Assembly (NCBI GenBank): GCA_019414025.1
Contig: DXMU01000015.1
Span: 1 to 64,000, forward strand
Direction of reading: 5' to 3'
Source: Collinsella sp.
GTDB lineage: Bacteria; Actinomycetota; Coriobacteriia; Coriobacteriales; Coriobacteriaceae
DNA length: 64,000 nucleotides
Shown here piece after piece: positions 26,766 through 34,180 of this stretch (within the stretch, counting starts at the first letter, position 1; every line of letters starts with the position of its first letter). A program made the translations under genes and the position numbers. The notes under the pieces were generated by a model. The model was not told the DNA's origin, searched no databases, and saw only the letters and a program-made list of their open reading frames with translations.

Positions 26766-27472
26766 ATATCCTAGCCATTGCCGATGTAGAGGAGCGCTGC
26801 CTGTGGGAATGTTTTCGCAAGGAGCGCTTTGAGGACGTTGACCTGATTCTATCCGCAGGCGACCTGGATCCGGACTATCTTGAGTTTTTGGTCACTGTCA
26901 TCAACAAACCGCTTGTGTACGTTCGTGGCAACCACGACGACCGCTACGCGCGCCATGCACCGGGCGGGTGCATTTGTGTTGAGGACAGCGTATATGTGTA
27001 CCGAGGTATTCGCATTGCGGGTCTGGGCGGTTCCATGCGCTACCGCGACGGCGCGAACATGTATACCGAGCGCGAGATGGCAAAACGCATGCGCAAGCTA
27101 TCGCGAAAAATCGCACTGGTAGACGGATGCGATATTCTACTTACCCATGCACCCGTCGCAGGCATGGGCGACCTGGACGACCTGCCGCATCGAGGATTCG
27201 AGTGCTTTAATGCGGCTCTTGAGTCTTGGGGTCCCGACTATATGATTCACGGGCATGTGCACCAAAGCTACGGCCCCAACTTTCAACGCGAGCGCCAACA
27301 CCCATGCGGAACGCAGATTGTCAACGCCTGCGGCTATACCAAGATCGAAATTGACGAGGCGCGCTACCCCACGCGCGGTTGGAAGGCCGCTTGGCTCAAC
27401 TCGCAAACCATGCGCCGCGAGCTCAAACGCCACGAAGCAATCGAGTCTTCAACCGCCAGAACCCCCTGGTAA
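26762..27472 (+). CDS. Calcineurin-like metallophosphoesterase
   Basis: A 236-residue cytoplasmic phosphoesterase. Metal-binding motifs are ILAIADVEE (Asp8, with Glu10 where most relatives have His), SAGDLD, VRGNHDDR, LLTHAP and IHGHVHQ. A Gly-rich segment (GIRIAGLGGSMRYRDG) lies in the middle. Its ATG overlaps the stop of the ParB/BMP gene (ATGA), so the two are translationally coupled and probably work together. The substrate could be a nucleotide or cyclic nucleotide, given the partner (inference). Confidence 0.85.
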   Translation: MNILAIADVEERCLWECFRKERFEDVDLILSAGDLDPDYLEFLVTVINKPLVYVRGNHDDRYARHAPGGCICVEDSVYVYRGIRIAGLGGSMRYRDGANMYTEREMAKRMRKLSRKIALVDGCDILLTHAPVAGMGDLDDLPHRGFECFNAALESWGPDYMIHGHVHQSYGPNFQRERQHPCGTQIVNACGYTKIEIDEARYPTRGWKAAWLNSQTMRRELKRHEAIESSTARTPW

Positions 27473-27480
27473 CTGCCAAC

Positions 27481-27519
27481 AACCACCACGAAGGGGATAG
27501 GCACCTTTATGGTGGTTTT
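27481..27519. repeat. Palindromic repeat, family E
   Basis: AACCACCAC ... GTGGTT-type arms around GAAGGGGATAGGCACCTTT. The element plus the following 20 bases (ending GTCCGACCTGTCC) is nearly identical to 29494-29557, so the repeated unit is longer than the hairpin. Confidence 0.75.
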
Positions 27520-27587
27520 GCTGACTCGTCCGACCTGTCCATCACGGTGCTTGTGTAATTAACGAGAACACTCATTGTTTTGTAAGG

Positions 27588-27613
27588 ACGGCGCTCACGT
27601 GCCGTCTTTTTTT
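27588..27613 (+). terminator. Rho-independent terminator
   Basis: GACGGC / GCCGTC stem with an 8-base loop followed by seven T residues. It isolates the sigma-factor gene from the upstream operon. Confidence 0.8.
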
Positions 27614-27614
27614 G

Positions 27615-27644
27615 TCAACTTATGCAGTCTCGACCGTGTTGTAT
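27615..27644 (+). promoter_or_regulatory. Possible ECF-type promoter
   Basis: CAACTT and GTTGTA, 16 bases apart, resemble an ECF sigma promoter (AAC-type -35) upstream of the sigma gene. Autoregulation would fit the family. The match is weak. Confidence 0.3.
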
Positions 27645-27704
27645 GTAGAGGGACCTCGCGAGACGCCTTCCCTATATCCACCACGACCAATTGGAGGTGA
27701 CACT

Positions 27705-28265
27705 ATGCCTGCACGCCGTAACCGCAATAGCACGCTCCGATGCGATGCCGATCAGATCGAGCGGGAAGCAAAGCGCTTGGTCGACACGTATTCCGACCTC
27801 ATCCTTCGATTGTGCTATTCGGCCCTTGGATCCGCTGACGACGCTCAAGACATCTGCCAGGACACGCTGATCAAGATTCTCCAACGCACTCAACCGTTCG
27901 ACTCGCTCGAACACGAACGTGCTTGGGTGATCCGAGTCGCACTGAACGCATGTCGCGATATCGGCCGTACGCACGCGAATCACCCGGTTGTCGACCTCGA
28001 TTCGCTCCCCGATTTCTGCGCACCCGTAACACATACCGAGCAAGAATTCGCGCAACGCGACTGCGCCATTCTTTCCGCTGTCACGGCCCTGCCTCAAGCA
28101 CAGCGCATCGCCATCTTTTTGCACTACTACGCAGGCATGAGCATCAGGGAAATCGCAGACGCCGTTCACGCGACGCCAGCTGCAACCGCCCAGCACCTTA
28201 GCCGCGGACGTGCGTCACTTCGGCTTTCCTTGAAAGGAGACCACAATGACTACGAATTCGAATGA
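27705..28265 (+). CDS. ECF-family RNA polymerase sigma factor
   Basis: An alternative sigma factor of 186 residues. Region 2 is visible as YSDLILRLCYSALGSADDAQDICQDTLIKIL (with the DAQDICQD helix binding RNA polymerase), and region 4 as LPQAQRIAIFLHYYAGMSIREIADAV with ATAQHLSRGR as the recognition helix. I chose the ATG at 27705 after GGAGGTGA; the open frame extends upstream without a ribosome site. The stop codon lies 20 bases inside the anti-sigma gene, so the two are coupled. Confidence 0.9.
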   Translation: MPARRNRNSTLRCDADQIEREAKRLVDTYSDLILRLCYSALGSADDAQDICQDTLIKILQRTQPFDSLEHERAWVIRVALNACRDIGRTHANHPVVDLDSLPDFCAPVTHTEQEFAQRDCAILSAVTALPQAQRIAIFLHYYAGMSIREIADAVHATPAATAQHLSRGRASLRLSLKGDHNDYEFE

Positions 28266-29376
28266 CTATCGCCACGCCCTGGAGCACATTTCGTTTACCG
28301 ATAATGCGAAGCAGCACATGGCAAACTCGATTGCTCAGTCCGTCGCCTCAAGCGATGCGGCGACCGCTCAAAGCAACTTTAATGGCACGCGACGCAAGCC
28401 GCGCATCGCCCGCCATCCCGTAAGAACAGTCGCTCGCATTGCCGCTGTAACGGCAGTCCTCGCTATCGTCATTGGAGGCGCTGGCACGGCTATGGCAACA
28501 GGCGTCCTGCCGCTTCCTTCTGACATGCTTTCCGACATCTTTGACGGACCTGCTTCTCAAACCGAGATCATCGACCGTATTGGCCGGCCCGTCGGTGCTA
28601 GCTGCTCCAACAACGGAGTCACCGTGACCGCCGACGCCATCATGGGCGACAAGGATATGGTTACCATCGCCTATACGCTTACGTTCGACGATCCCGCTGC
28701 CCTGAAAAAGCTTTCCGAGCCGGGCGAGAACGGAACTATCGCCGGAAGTGTCGATGGAAACGTATACGTTGATGGCGAGCATGGCGGCCAAGGCCAATCA
28801 TGGCTCATTGACAAGAACCCCAATGACTCCAGCATTCAATACTTTGCACAGTTCAGCGTTGAATCACCCGGCCTTATGGGCAGGACCGTCCGCACGCATA
28901 TCAACTCTCTCGTTGTGCCACGTGCTGGCAAAGAGCTTCCCGAGTATAAGAAAATACTTACGGGCCCATGGGATCTTAAGTTCCAGCTGAATTACGAAGA
29001 TACATCCGTTACGATTCCCGCGCCCAAATCGGTCAACTTTAACGGCACCAAGGCGACGATTCAAGAGGCCACCGTATCCTGCGTTGGCGTTTCAGTCCGC
29101 TACAACATAGATCGTTCCATCGAACACGACAACAACAGCGGCAAGATGTCTCAAAACATGGAGGAGTCTATGGATGCCGTTGGCAACATACCCCTCATCG
29201 TGACGTTCAAAGACGGTCATGTTGAGGACGCAACCAGCCACAGCGGCTATTTCGCAAATAAACTGGATAACGGCACCACTGATGTCCACAAGACCTGGCC
29301 GTTCTCGCAAGTTTGTGACACAGACAAGATTGCAAGCGTACAAATTGGCGATACGGTCATTCCCATGAATTCGTAA
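28246..29376 (+). CDS. DUF4179-type membrane anti-sigma factor
   Basis: A 376-residue protein with a cytoplasmic N-terminus of about 65 residues, one membrane helix (AAVTAVLAIVIGGAGTAMA, near residues 66-85) and an extracytoplasmic domain of about 290 residues like the DUF4179 domain. Such proteins hold the partner ECF sigma factor at the membrane until an outside signal arrives. AAAGGAG precedes the ATG and the gene starts inside the sigma gene, which supports a sigma/anti-sigma pair. The signal is unknown. Confidence 0.8.
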   Translation: MTTNSNDYRHALEHISFTDNAKQHMANSIAQSVASSDAATAQSNFNGTRRKPRIARHPVRTVARIAAVTAVLAIVIGGAGTAMATGVLPLPSDMLSDIFDGPASQTEIIDRIGRPVGASCSNNGVTVTADAIMGDKDMVTIAYTLTFDDPAALKKLSEPGENGTIAGSVDGNVYVDGEHGGQGQSWLIDKNPNDSSIQYFAQFSVESPGLMGRTVRTHINSLVVPRAGKELPEYKKILTGPWDLKFQLNYEDTSVTIPAPKSVNFNGTKATIQEATVSCVGVSVRYNIDRSIEHDNNSGKMSQNMEESMDAVGNIPLIVTFKDGHVEDATSHSGYFANKLDNGTTDVHKTWPFSQVCDTDKIASVQIGDTVIPMNS

Positions 29377-29493
29377 CGCTACGCGGCTCGTATATGCACC
29401 CGGTTCCGCACTTCGCGTCTAAAGATGCGCTGTCATCGAGCAGCGTGAGCGCAAGGCCGCCCGTATGGTCGGCTGGGAACACCTCGTTGCGCT

Positions 29494-29535
29494 AAAAACC
29501 ACCACGAAGGGGACCGGCACCTTTGTGGTGGTTTT
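29494..29535. repeat. Palindromic repeat, family E
   Basis: AAAACCACCAC and GTGGTGGTTTT arms around GAAGGGGACCGGCACCTTT. With the next 22 bases it matches the 27481 copy. It lies downstream of the anti-sigma gene and may act as its terminator. Confidence 0.75.
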
Positions 29536-29565
29536 GCTGACTCGTCCGACCTGTCCCAACGGTTT

Positions 29566-29702
29566 GTCTCAATCTGTAACAGGTAGGGCCCAAATAATCG
29601 GTTAGCTGTTACAGATCGAGACAGACCACGGATGCTCAGCCGAAAATCTCAATCTGTAACAGGTAGGAACGATTTTGCCCCTTAGATGTTACAGATTGAG
29701 AT
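29566..29702. repeat. 57-bp hairpins on an 80-bp period (family F, two units)
   Basis: Two 57-bp units (29566-29622, 29646-29702) have 15-bp arms GTCTCAATCTGTAAC and GTTACAGATCGAGAC (or ATCTC.../...GAGAT) around a 27-base centre. They are separated by 23 bases, so starts are exactly 80 bp apart. The same geometry recurs at 36051-36267. The centres are only partly similar. No coding content. Confidence 0.85.
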
Positions 29703-29727
29703 ATTTGACAGCTTGAATCGGCATCGC

Positions 29728-30370
29728 CTACAGCGCGGCGACGACCTTGTCGCCCATCGTCGTGGTGCCGAGGATCTTATCTGCCGGGGTGTTGACATCG
29801 GCGATGTCACGGGTGCGCCAGCCCTCGTCGAGCACGCGCGCCACGGCGCTCTCGATCCACGCGGCTTGCTCGCCCATGTCGAGCGCGTAGGTCAGCAGCA
29901 TCGCCACCGACAAGATTTGAGCCAGCGGATTGGCCACGCCGAGCCCCGCGATGTCAGGAGCGCTGCCAGCGCTCGGCCCAAACAGCGATACGCCATCATC
30001 CAGCGAGGCAGAGGCAAGCATACCGAGCGATCCGGTAATCTGAGCCGCCTCATCGGACAGGATGTCGCCGAACATGTTCTCCGTCACCACGACGTCAAAG
30101 TCTGCCGGTCGACTGATGAGCTGCATGGCGGCGTTGTCGACGAGCAGGTCCTCAAGCTCCACGTCGGAGTACTCCTCGTCTTGCACGCGATGCACGATCT
30201 CGCGCCACATGCGGCTCGTCTCCAGCACGTTGCGCTTATCAACGCTCGTCACCTTGCCGCGACGTTTGCGCGCCGCCTCAAATGCCTGGCGCGCAATGCG
30301 CTCAATCTCGTACTCGCGATACTCCATCACGTCGACCGCACGCTGACCGGCCGCACCCGCAGCGCCCGCG
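29728..30370 (-). pseudogene. leuB: 3-isopropylmalate dehydrogenase remnant (C-terminal part)
   Basis: About 210 residues of the C-terminal half of LeuB, the leucine-pathway dehydrogenase. [20 protein letters not shown], the catalytic-site region [31 protein letters not shown] and [18 protein letters not shown] are well conserved. The N-terminal 150 or so residues, including the first substrate-binding Arg residues, are missing. The 5' end abuts leuA sequence in another frame near 30370. The stretch before RAVDVMEY is low-complexity Gly/Ala. It cannot make a working enzyme. An internal deletion removed the leuA 3' end, any intervening leuC/leuD, and the leuB 5' end. Confidence 0.85.
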
Positions 30371-30934
30371 CAGGTCACGGATGCGGGCGCCAAAGTCCCA
30401 CGGCATGTTGTAGCCCATCGTATCGGGGATGTTCACGACCGTGGCACCGGCCTTTACGGCCGCCTCGATAATGCGCACCAGAAACTCCTGATCGGAGCGG
30501 CCGGCATCCTCGGCATAAAACTCAACATCGTCAACGAACTTGCGAGCATGTTTGACGGCATGGATCGCTCACTCAATTGCCCTTTCCTCAGTCATATGGA
30601 GCTTGTCGCGCAGGTGACTGGTGCTCACACCCAGCCCTGTATGGATACGGGGCCTCTGGGCCGTTTTGAGCGCCTCTGCAGCCACTTCGATATCCCTGTC
30701 GACAGCGCGCGTCAGGCCGCATACCGTGCATCGGTCGCCCGCAATCTTGCCAATCTCCTGTACGGAGCGAAAGTCACCAGGACTCGAGATGGGAAAGCCC
30801 GCCTCGATAACGTCCACGTTCATGCGCACCAGCTGGCGGGCGATGAAGAGCTTTTCCTCGGTATTCATGCTGGCGCCCGGCGACTGCTCACCGTCGCACA
30901 GGGTGGCGTCAAAGATTGTGATTTTGCGGCTTAT
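30370..30934 (-). pseudogene. leuA: 2-isopropylmalate synthase remnant (N-terminal part)
   Basis: The first 190 or so codons of LeuA, which condenses acetyl-CoA with 2-oxoisovalerate. Four lesions are visible. The codon at the expected start (5 bases after AGGAGG) is ATA rather than ATG. The catalytic LRDGEQ motif reads [13 protein letters not shown] follows ERAIE near 30565, with clear LeuA sequence ([27 protein letters not shown]) continuing in frame. Then the gene ends at a junction with leuB. The point lesions are consistent with single transitions, the signature of decay. The leader and attenuator upstream still look intact. Confidence 0.85.
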
Positions 30935-31000
30935 ATGTTCCTCCTGATTGACCGTTTTATGACAGATGGCTTTCAGGAGAGAGAGAAGGCCTAGAGATAG

Positions 31001-31057
31001 AAAAATACCCGTGTCGCTCATCACGCCTGAAAGCGGCAGACGATAGCGCACCCGGGT
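31001..31057 (-). terminator. Leucine attenuator terminator
   Basis: A minus-strand stem of the form ACCCGGGTGCGCT / AGCGACACGGGT, with an inner GCCTGAAAGCGGC-like hairpin, is followed by ATTTTT. It lies 30 bases after the Leu leader peptide stop, the classic layout of transcription attenuation. Confidence 0.65.
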
Positions 31058-31087
31058 ACAACAAATCGTTATAGCGAGATTACAACC

Positions 31088-31147
31088 CTAGCGCGCTATC
31101 CAATCTAGTAGCGCTAGGCCTAGGAGCTGTTGCGTGTTCTTAAACAT
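31088..31147 (-). CDS. leuL: Leucine operon leader peptide
   Basis: A 19-residue peptide, MFKNTQQLLGLALLDWIAR, with five Leu codons in seven positions. Four of the five are CTA, which should be rare in this GC-rich genome. AAGGGAG lies 6 bases before the ATG. Slow decoding when charged tRNA-Leu is scarce would let the ribosome stall and prevent formation of the terminator at 31001-31057. It heads the decayed leuA-leuB remnant, so it now regulates nothing obvious. Confidence 0.75.
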   Translation of the reverse strand: MFKNTQQLLGLALLDWIAR

Positions 31148-31172
31148 GTTGGGCTCCCTTCGGCCTCGGGTA

Positions 31173-31201
31173 GTACTACATCGCGCTAAAGTACAACACA
31201 A
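31173..31201 (-). promoter_or_regulatory. Probable leu operon promoter
   Basis: Minus-strand TTGTGT (31196-31201) and TAGTAC (31173-31178) are 17 bases apart, about 25 bases upstream of the leader peptide start. Confidence 0.5.
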
Positions 31202-31203
31202 GT

Positions 31204-31243
31204 AAAACCACCACAAGGGTGCCTGTCCCCTTCGTGGTGGTTT
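31204..31243. repeat. Palindromic repeat, family E (inverted orientation)
   Basis: AAAACCACCACAAGG ... CCTTCGTGGTGGTTT around GTGCCTGTCCC, the reverse complement of the core seen at 24754, 27481 and 29494. It lies between the rplA terminator and the leu promoter. Confidence 0.75.
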
Positions 31244-31252
31244 CGTTGACTC

Positions 31253-31292
31253 AAAAGCAAGAGACCCGGTCCTGCGCAGGGCAGAACCAGGT
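31253..31292 (-). terminator. Terminator after rplA
   Basis: Minus-strand ACCTGGTTCTGC pairs with GCAGGACCGGGT (two G-U pairs) around CCTGC and is followed by CTCTTGCTTTTG, about 40 bases past the rplA stop. Confidence 0.65.
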
Positions 31293-31333
31293 TTCTTTAG
31301 CAATGCTTGCTTTGCTCAGGCAGTAACTAAAAG

Positions 31334-32041
31334 TTACTCAGCCAGGAAGTCGCGCTGGACAGCGGGATCGACCTTGACGCCAGGGCCCATGGTGGAAGAC
31401 ACGGAGATGGACTTGACGTACTTGCCCTTAGCAGAAGAGGGCTTGACGCGCAGGATCTCGGTGTACAGGGCAGCGTAGTTCTCGACGAGCTGCTGCTCAG
31501 AGAAGGACTTCTTGCCCAGGGGCACGTGGCAGATGCCGTAACGGTCGGCGCGGTACTCAACGCGGCCAGCCTTGAGCTCGGAAACCATCTTGACGACGTC
31601 CATGGTCACGGTGCCGAGCTTGGGGTTCGGCATGAGGCCACGGGGACCAAGGATCTTACCGATGCGGCCAACCTTGGCCATCATGTTCGGCGTAGCGATA
31701 GCGGCGTCGAAGTTGATCTCGCCCTTCTGGATCTGGGCGACGAGCTCGTCGGAACCGATGATGTCGGCGCCGGCGGCCTCGGCCTCGCGGGCCTTCTCGC
31801 CCTCGGCGAAGACGGCAACACGAACGGTCTTGCCGGTGCCGTGGGGCAGGGAGATGGAACCACGGATGTTCTGGTCAGCCTTACGAGTATCGATGCCCAG
31901 ACGGAAGTGGGCCTCGACGGTCTCGTCGAACTTGGCGGTGTCGAGCTCCTTGATGAGCTTGGCAGCCTGAAGGGGGGTGTAGAGCGTGGCGCGGTCGATC
32001 TTCTCGGCAGCGGCGTTATAGCTCTTACCATGCTTAGCCAT
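31334..32041 (-). CDS. rplA: Ribosomal protein uL1
   Basis: Large-subunit L1-stalk protein, 235 residues, that helps tRNA leave the E site and may bind its own mRNA. Recognisable segments are [56 protein letters not shown] and [18 protein letters not shown] chose the ATG at 32041, 8 bases after AGGAGG; the ATG two codons earlier is only 2 bases from that site. It is the last gene of the rpmG-secE-nusG-rplK-rplA run; rplJ, usually next, is displaced. Confidence 0.96.
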   Translation of the reverse strand: MAKHGKSYNAAAEKIDRATLYTPLQAAKLIKELDTAKFDETVEAHFRLGIDTRKADQNIRGSISLPHGTGKTVRVAVFAEGEKAREAEAAGADIIGSDELVAQIQKGEINFDAAIATPNMMAKVGRIGKILGPRGLMPNPKLGTVTMDVVKMVSELKAGRVEYRADRYGICHVPLGKKSFSEQQLVENYAALYTEILRVKPSSAKGKYVKSISVSSTMGPGVKVDPAVQRDFLAE

Positions 32042-32114
32042 GTGCATTACCTCCTGTGGTTAAACGGGCGTGAGCCCTCCCACATCGTATCGTGTGCCCT
32101 ATTGCACACATTTA

Positions 32115-32140
32115 ACGGGCGCCCCGGTCGGAGCACCCGT
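32115..32140 (-). promoter_or_regulatory. Intercistronic hairpin between rplK and rplA
   Basis: Minus-strand ACGGGTGCTCC pairs with GGGGCGCCCGT (with G-U pairs) around GACC. It has no T run, so it is not a terminator. It could be an L1-binding translational operator or a processing site (inference). Confidence 0.35.
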
Positions 32141-32158
32141 CATTACCTAAAGAAATCG

Positions 32159-32587
32159 CTACTCAGCGATGGTGACGCCCATGGAACGGGCGGTACCGGC
32201 GATGATCTTCTTGGCGGCGTCAATGTCGTTGGCATTGAGGTCCGGCATCTTGATCTCGGCGATCTTGGTGAGCTGCTCCTGGGAGAGCTGACCAACCTTG
32301 TCGGCCTGGGGCTTAGCGGAACCAGACTTGAGGTTCAGCTCCTTCTTGATGAGGTGAGCCGCCGGCGGGGTCTTGGTGATGAAGGAGAAGGACTTGTCCT
32401 CGTAGACAGAGATCTCAACGGGGATGATGTCGCCCTTCTTGTCCTGCGTCTCGGCGTTAAAGGCCTGGCAGAACTGCATGATGTTCACGCCAGCAGCGCC
32501 CAGGGCGGGGCCGACGGGAGGAGCGGGGTTAGCTGCACCAGCAGGAATCTGGAGCTTAATGACGTTGGCAACCTTCTTCTCAGCCAT
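32159..32587 (-). CDS. rplK: Ribosomal protein uL11
   Basis: Large-subunit protein at the GTPase-associated centre, 142 residues. It begins [17 protein letters not shown], then [20 protein letters not shown], the thiostrepton-region loop, and ends with [21 protein letters not shown] and a GTARSMGV motif. I chose the ATG at 32587, 7 bases after AAAGGA; the ATG two codons upstream touches that site. Confidence 0.96.
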   Translation of the reverse strand: MAEKKVANVIKLQIPAGAANPAPPVGPALGAAGVNIMQFCQAFNAETQDKKGDIIPVEISVYEDKSFSFITKTPPAAHLIKKELNLKSGSAKPQADKVGQLSQEQLTKIAEIKMPDLNANDIDAAKKIIAGTARSMGVTIAE

Positions 32588-32707
32588 GGTCATTCCTTTC
32601 GAATCACGAGTGTGAAGTACTTGCTATATCGTAAGCACGCACGTGTTAGAAGCACTCCTGAGATGAGCAGTCACAGAAGAAGCACGCTCGCGCGAACGGA
32701 CAAAAAC

Positions 32708-33244
32708 TTAAGCGATGACAGCGACCTGGTTAAAGTCGAGCTCGACCGGCGTCTCGCGGCCAAAGATCATCAGCGTGACCTTGAGCTTGCCAGCCTCGGT
32801 GTTAACCTCGGAGACCTTGCCATCAAAGTCGGTAAGCGGGCCATCGGTGACGCGGACGGACGTGCCGACCTGAATATCAACCGAGGTGCGCTTGGGCGAA
32901 TCGCCCTTACCGGGACGACGAGTCATCTTATTGTACTCGTCACGGGAAAGCGGAGCGGGCTTGCCGTTGCCGCCCAGGAAACCGGTGACGCCAGGCGTGT
33001 TGCGAACACACGTCCAAGCATCGTCATCCATCTCCATGCGGACCAGGACATAACCCGGGAAGATCTTGGAATCCTTGGTCTCGCGCTTGCCACCCTCTTT
33101 GATCTCGGTGACGCGCTCCATAGGAATCTCGATATCAAAGATACGGTCCTGCATGCCCATGGTCTCGATGCGATGCTCAAGATCGGACTTAACGCGGTTC
33201 TCGTATCCAGAGTAAGTGTGAACGACGTACCAACGCTTAGACAT
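32708..33244 (-). CDS. nusG: Transcription elongation/antitermination factor NusG
   Basis: Binds RNA polymerase across the clamp and couples transcription to Rho or the ribosome. It has 178 residues: an NGN domain from KRWYVVHTYSGYENRVK to TPGVTGFLGG, and a C-terminal KOW domain (VRVTDGPLTDFDGKVSEVN). There is no long acidic N-terminal extension as in Streptomyces or Mycobacterium. It starts 3 bases after the secE stop, so it is coupled. Confidence 0.96.
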   Translation of the reverse strand: MSKRWYVVHTYSGYENRVKSDLEHRIETMGMQDRIFDIEIPMERVTEIKEGGKRETKDSKIFPGYVLVRMEMDDDAWTCVRNTPGVTGFLGGNGKPAPLSRDEYNKMTRRPGKGDSPKRTSVDIQVGTSVRVTDGPLTDFDGKVSEVNTEAGKLKVTLMIFGRETPVELDFNQVAVIA

Positions 33245-33247
33245 GGT

Positions 33248-33586
33248 TTAGCCCCTCAATCCAGAGAACAGAGCAAGAGCCTCGCCAAAGCCAGCATCGA
33301 GCAGAGCGATGACGACGCCGACGACGATCAGAGAAGCGCAAACGACGACCGAGTAGTTCATGAGCTCCTTCTTATCGGGCCACGTGACACGCTTCATCTC
33401 GGACTTCACCGAAGCGAAATACTTCTTGGTGCGGGCGAAGAAACCAGGCTTCTCGTTCTTCTTAGACTTCGCAGCCTTCTCGCTCTTCTTGGCAACGGCC
33501 TTCTTGGCCTCAACCTTGGAGTTGGCGGCAGCGTTGTTGGCAGGTGCCGGCTGCTGTGCCTTCTTCTTGTTCTTCTTGTTGGCCAT
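33248..33586 (-). CDS. secE: Preprotein translocase subunit SecE
   Basis: Essential SecYEG subunit in the inner membrane, 112 residues. A long Lys/Ala-rich cytoplasmic N-terminus (about 50 residues, NKKNKKKAQQPAPANNAA) leads to the conserved amphipathic segment FASVKSEMKRVTWPDKKEL, then one membrane helix (SVVVCASLIVVGVVIALL). It lies between tRNA-Trp and nusG as in many bacteria. Confidence 0.93.
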   Translation of the reverse strand: MANKKNKKKAQQPAPANNAAANSKVEAKKAVAKKSEKAAKSKKNEKPGFFARTKKYFASVKSEMKRVTWPDKKELMNYSVVVCASLIVVGVVIALLDAGFGEALALFSGLRG

Positions 33587-33665
33587 TTGGGTTACCTCCG
33601 CGCAATGCGCTTATACATGAGTAAACCGTAAGCCCCCAAGTGGGAGCTTACGGAATAATGACTGG

Positions 33666-33738
33666 CACGCCAGGAAGGACTCGAACCCTCAACACTCGGT
33701 TTTGGAGACCGATGCTCTACCAATTGAACTACTGGCGT
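33666..33738 (-). tRNA. tRNA-Trp (CCA)
   Basis: Cloverleaf with 7-bp acceptor ACGCCAG/CTGGCGT, discriminator G, T-loop GGTTCGAGTCC, and anticodon CCA in the loop CTCCAAA. CCA is not encoded. It sits between rpmG and secE, the common position for tRNA-Trp. Confidence 0.95.
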
Positions 33739-33751
33739 ATATGACTAGAGA

Positions 33752-33901
33752 CTAGCGAGTCTCTTTGTGCAGCGTGTGGTGACGGCACCAGGGGCAATAC
33801 TTCTTGATCTCCATACGATCAGGCATGGTCGACTTGTTCTTGGTGGTCGTATAGTCGCGGCGCTTGCACTCAGTGCACGCAAGAGTAACTAGAGTACGCA
33901 T
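33752..33901 (-). CDS. rpmG: Ribosomal protein bL33
   Basis: A 49-residue protein reading [20 protein letters not shown] at the start and [14 protein letters not shown] at the end. CTEC and CPWC supply four cysteines, so this is the zinc-binding form of L33. It is followed by tRNA-Trp, secE and nusG. Confidence 0.93.
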   Translation of the reverse strand: MRTLVTLACTECKRRDYTTTKNKSTMPDRMEIKKYCPWCRHHTLHKETR

Positions 33902-33946
33902 GTATCCTGAACCTTTCATTTCCGCCCCGTACGGGCACGAGTTGTT

Positions 33947-33976
33947 ACTTTATCAGCTCCACGTAAGTGCTGTCAA
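33947..33976 (-). promoter_or_regulatory. Promoter of the rpmG-tRNA-Trp-secE-nusG-rplKA operon
   Basis: Minus-strand TTGACA (33971-33976) and TAAAGT (33947-33952), 18 bases apart, lie about 45 bases before the rpmG start. The remaining 140 bases towards the tuf terminator show nothing I recognise. Confidence 0.7.
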
Positions 33977-34118
33977 TGAAAACCTCGAGTCAATTGGTTC
34001 TCGGTGGATCCATTCATATTTGGAACACATCAATGAAGCCATCGAGATCTAATCGACGGTGCATCCAGGACCATTATCGATCCTCTCGACACCAGCAACG
34101 GCTCAACATCCATTGCAG

Positions 34119-34152
34119 AAAAGAACCCGGCACCCATATAAGTGCCGGGTTC
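34119..34152 (-). terminator. Rho-independent terminator after tuf
   Basis: A perfect 11-bp stem (GAACCCGGCAC and its complement) with an 8-base loop is followed by TTTTC on the minus strand, 29 bases after the tuf stop. Confidence 0.88.
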
Positions 34153-34180
34153 TCTAAGTCAGCTATATCAAAGAGCTAAT

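Noticed and set aside
30548..30994. Plus-strand open frame opposite leuA
   Set aside because: LeuA similarity is clear on the minus strand despite the lesions; the plus-strand reading is a shadow.
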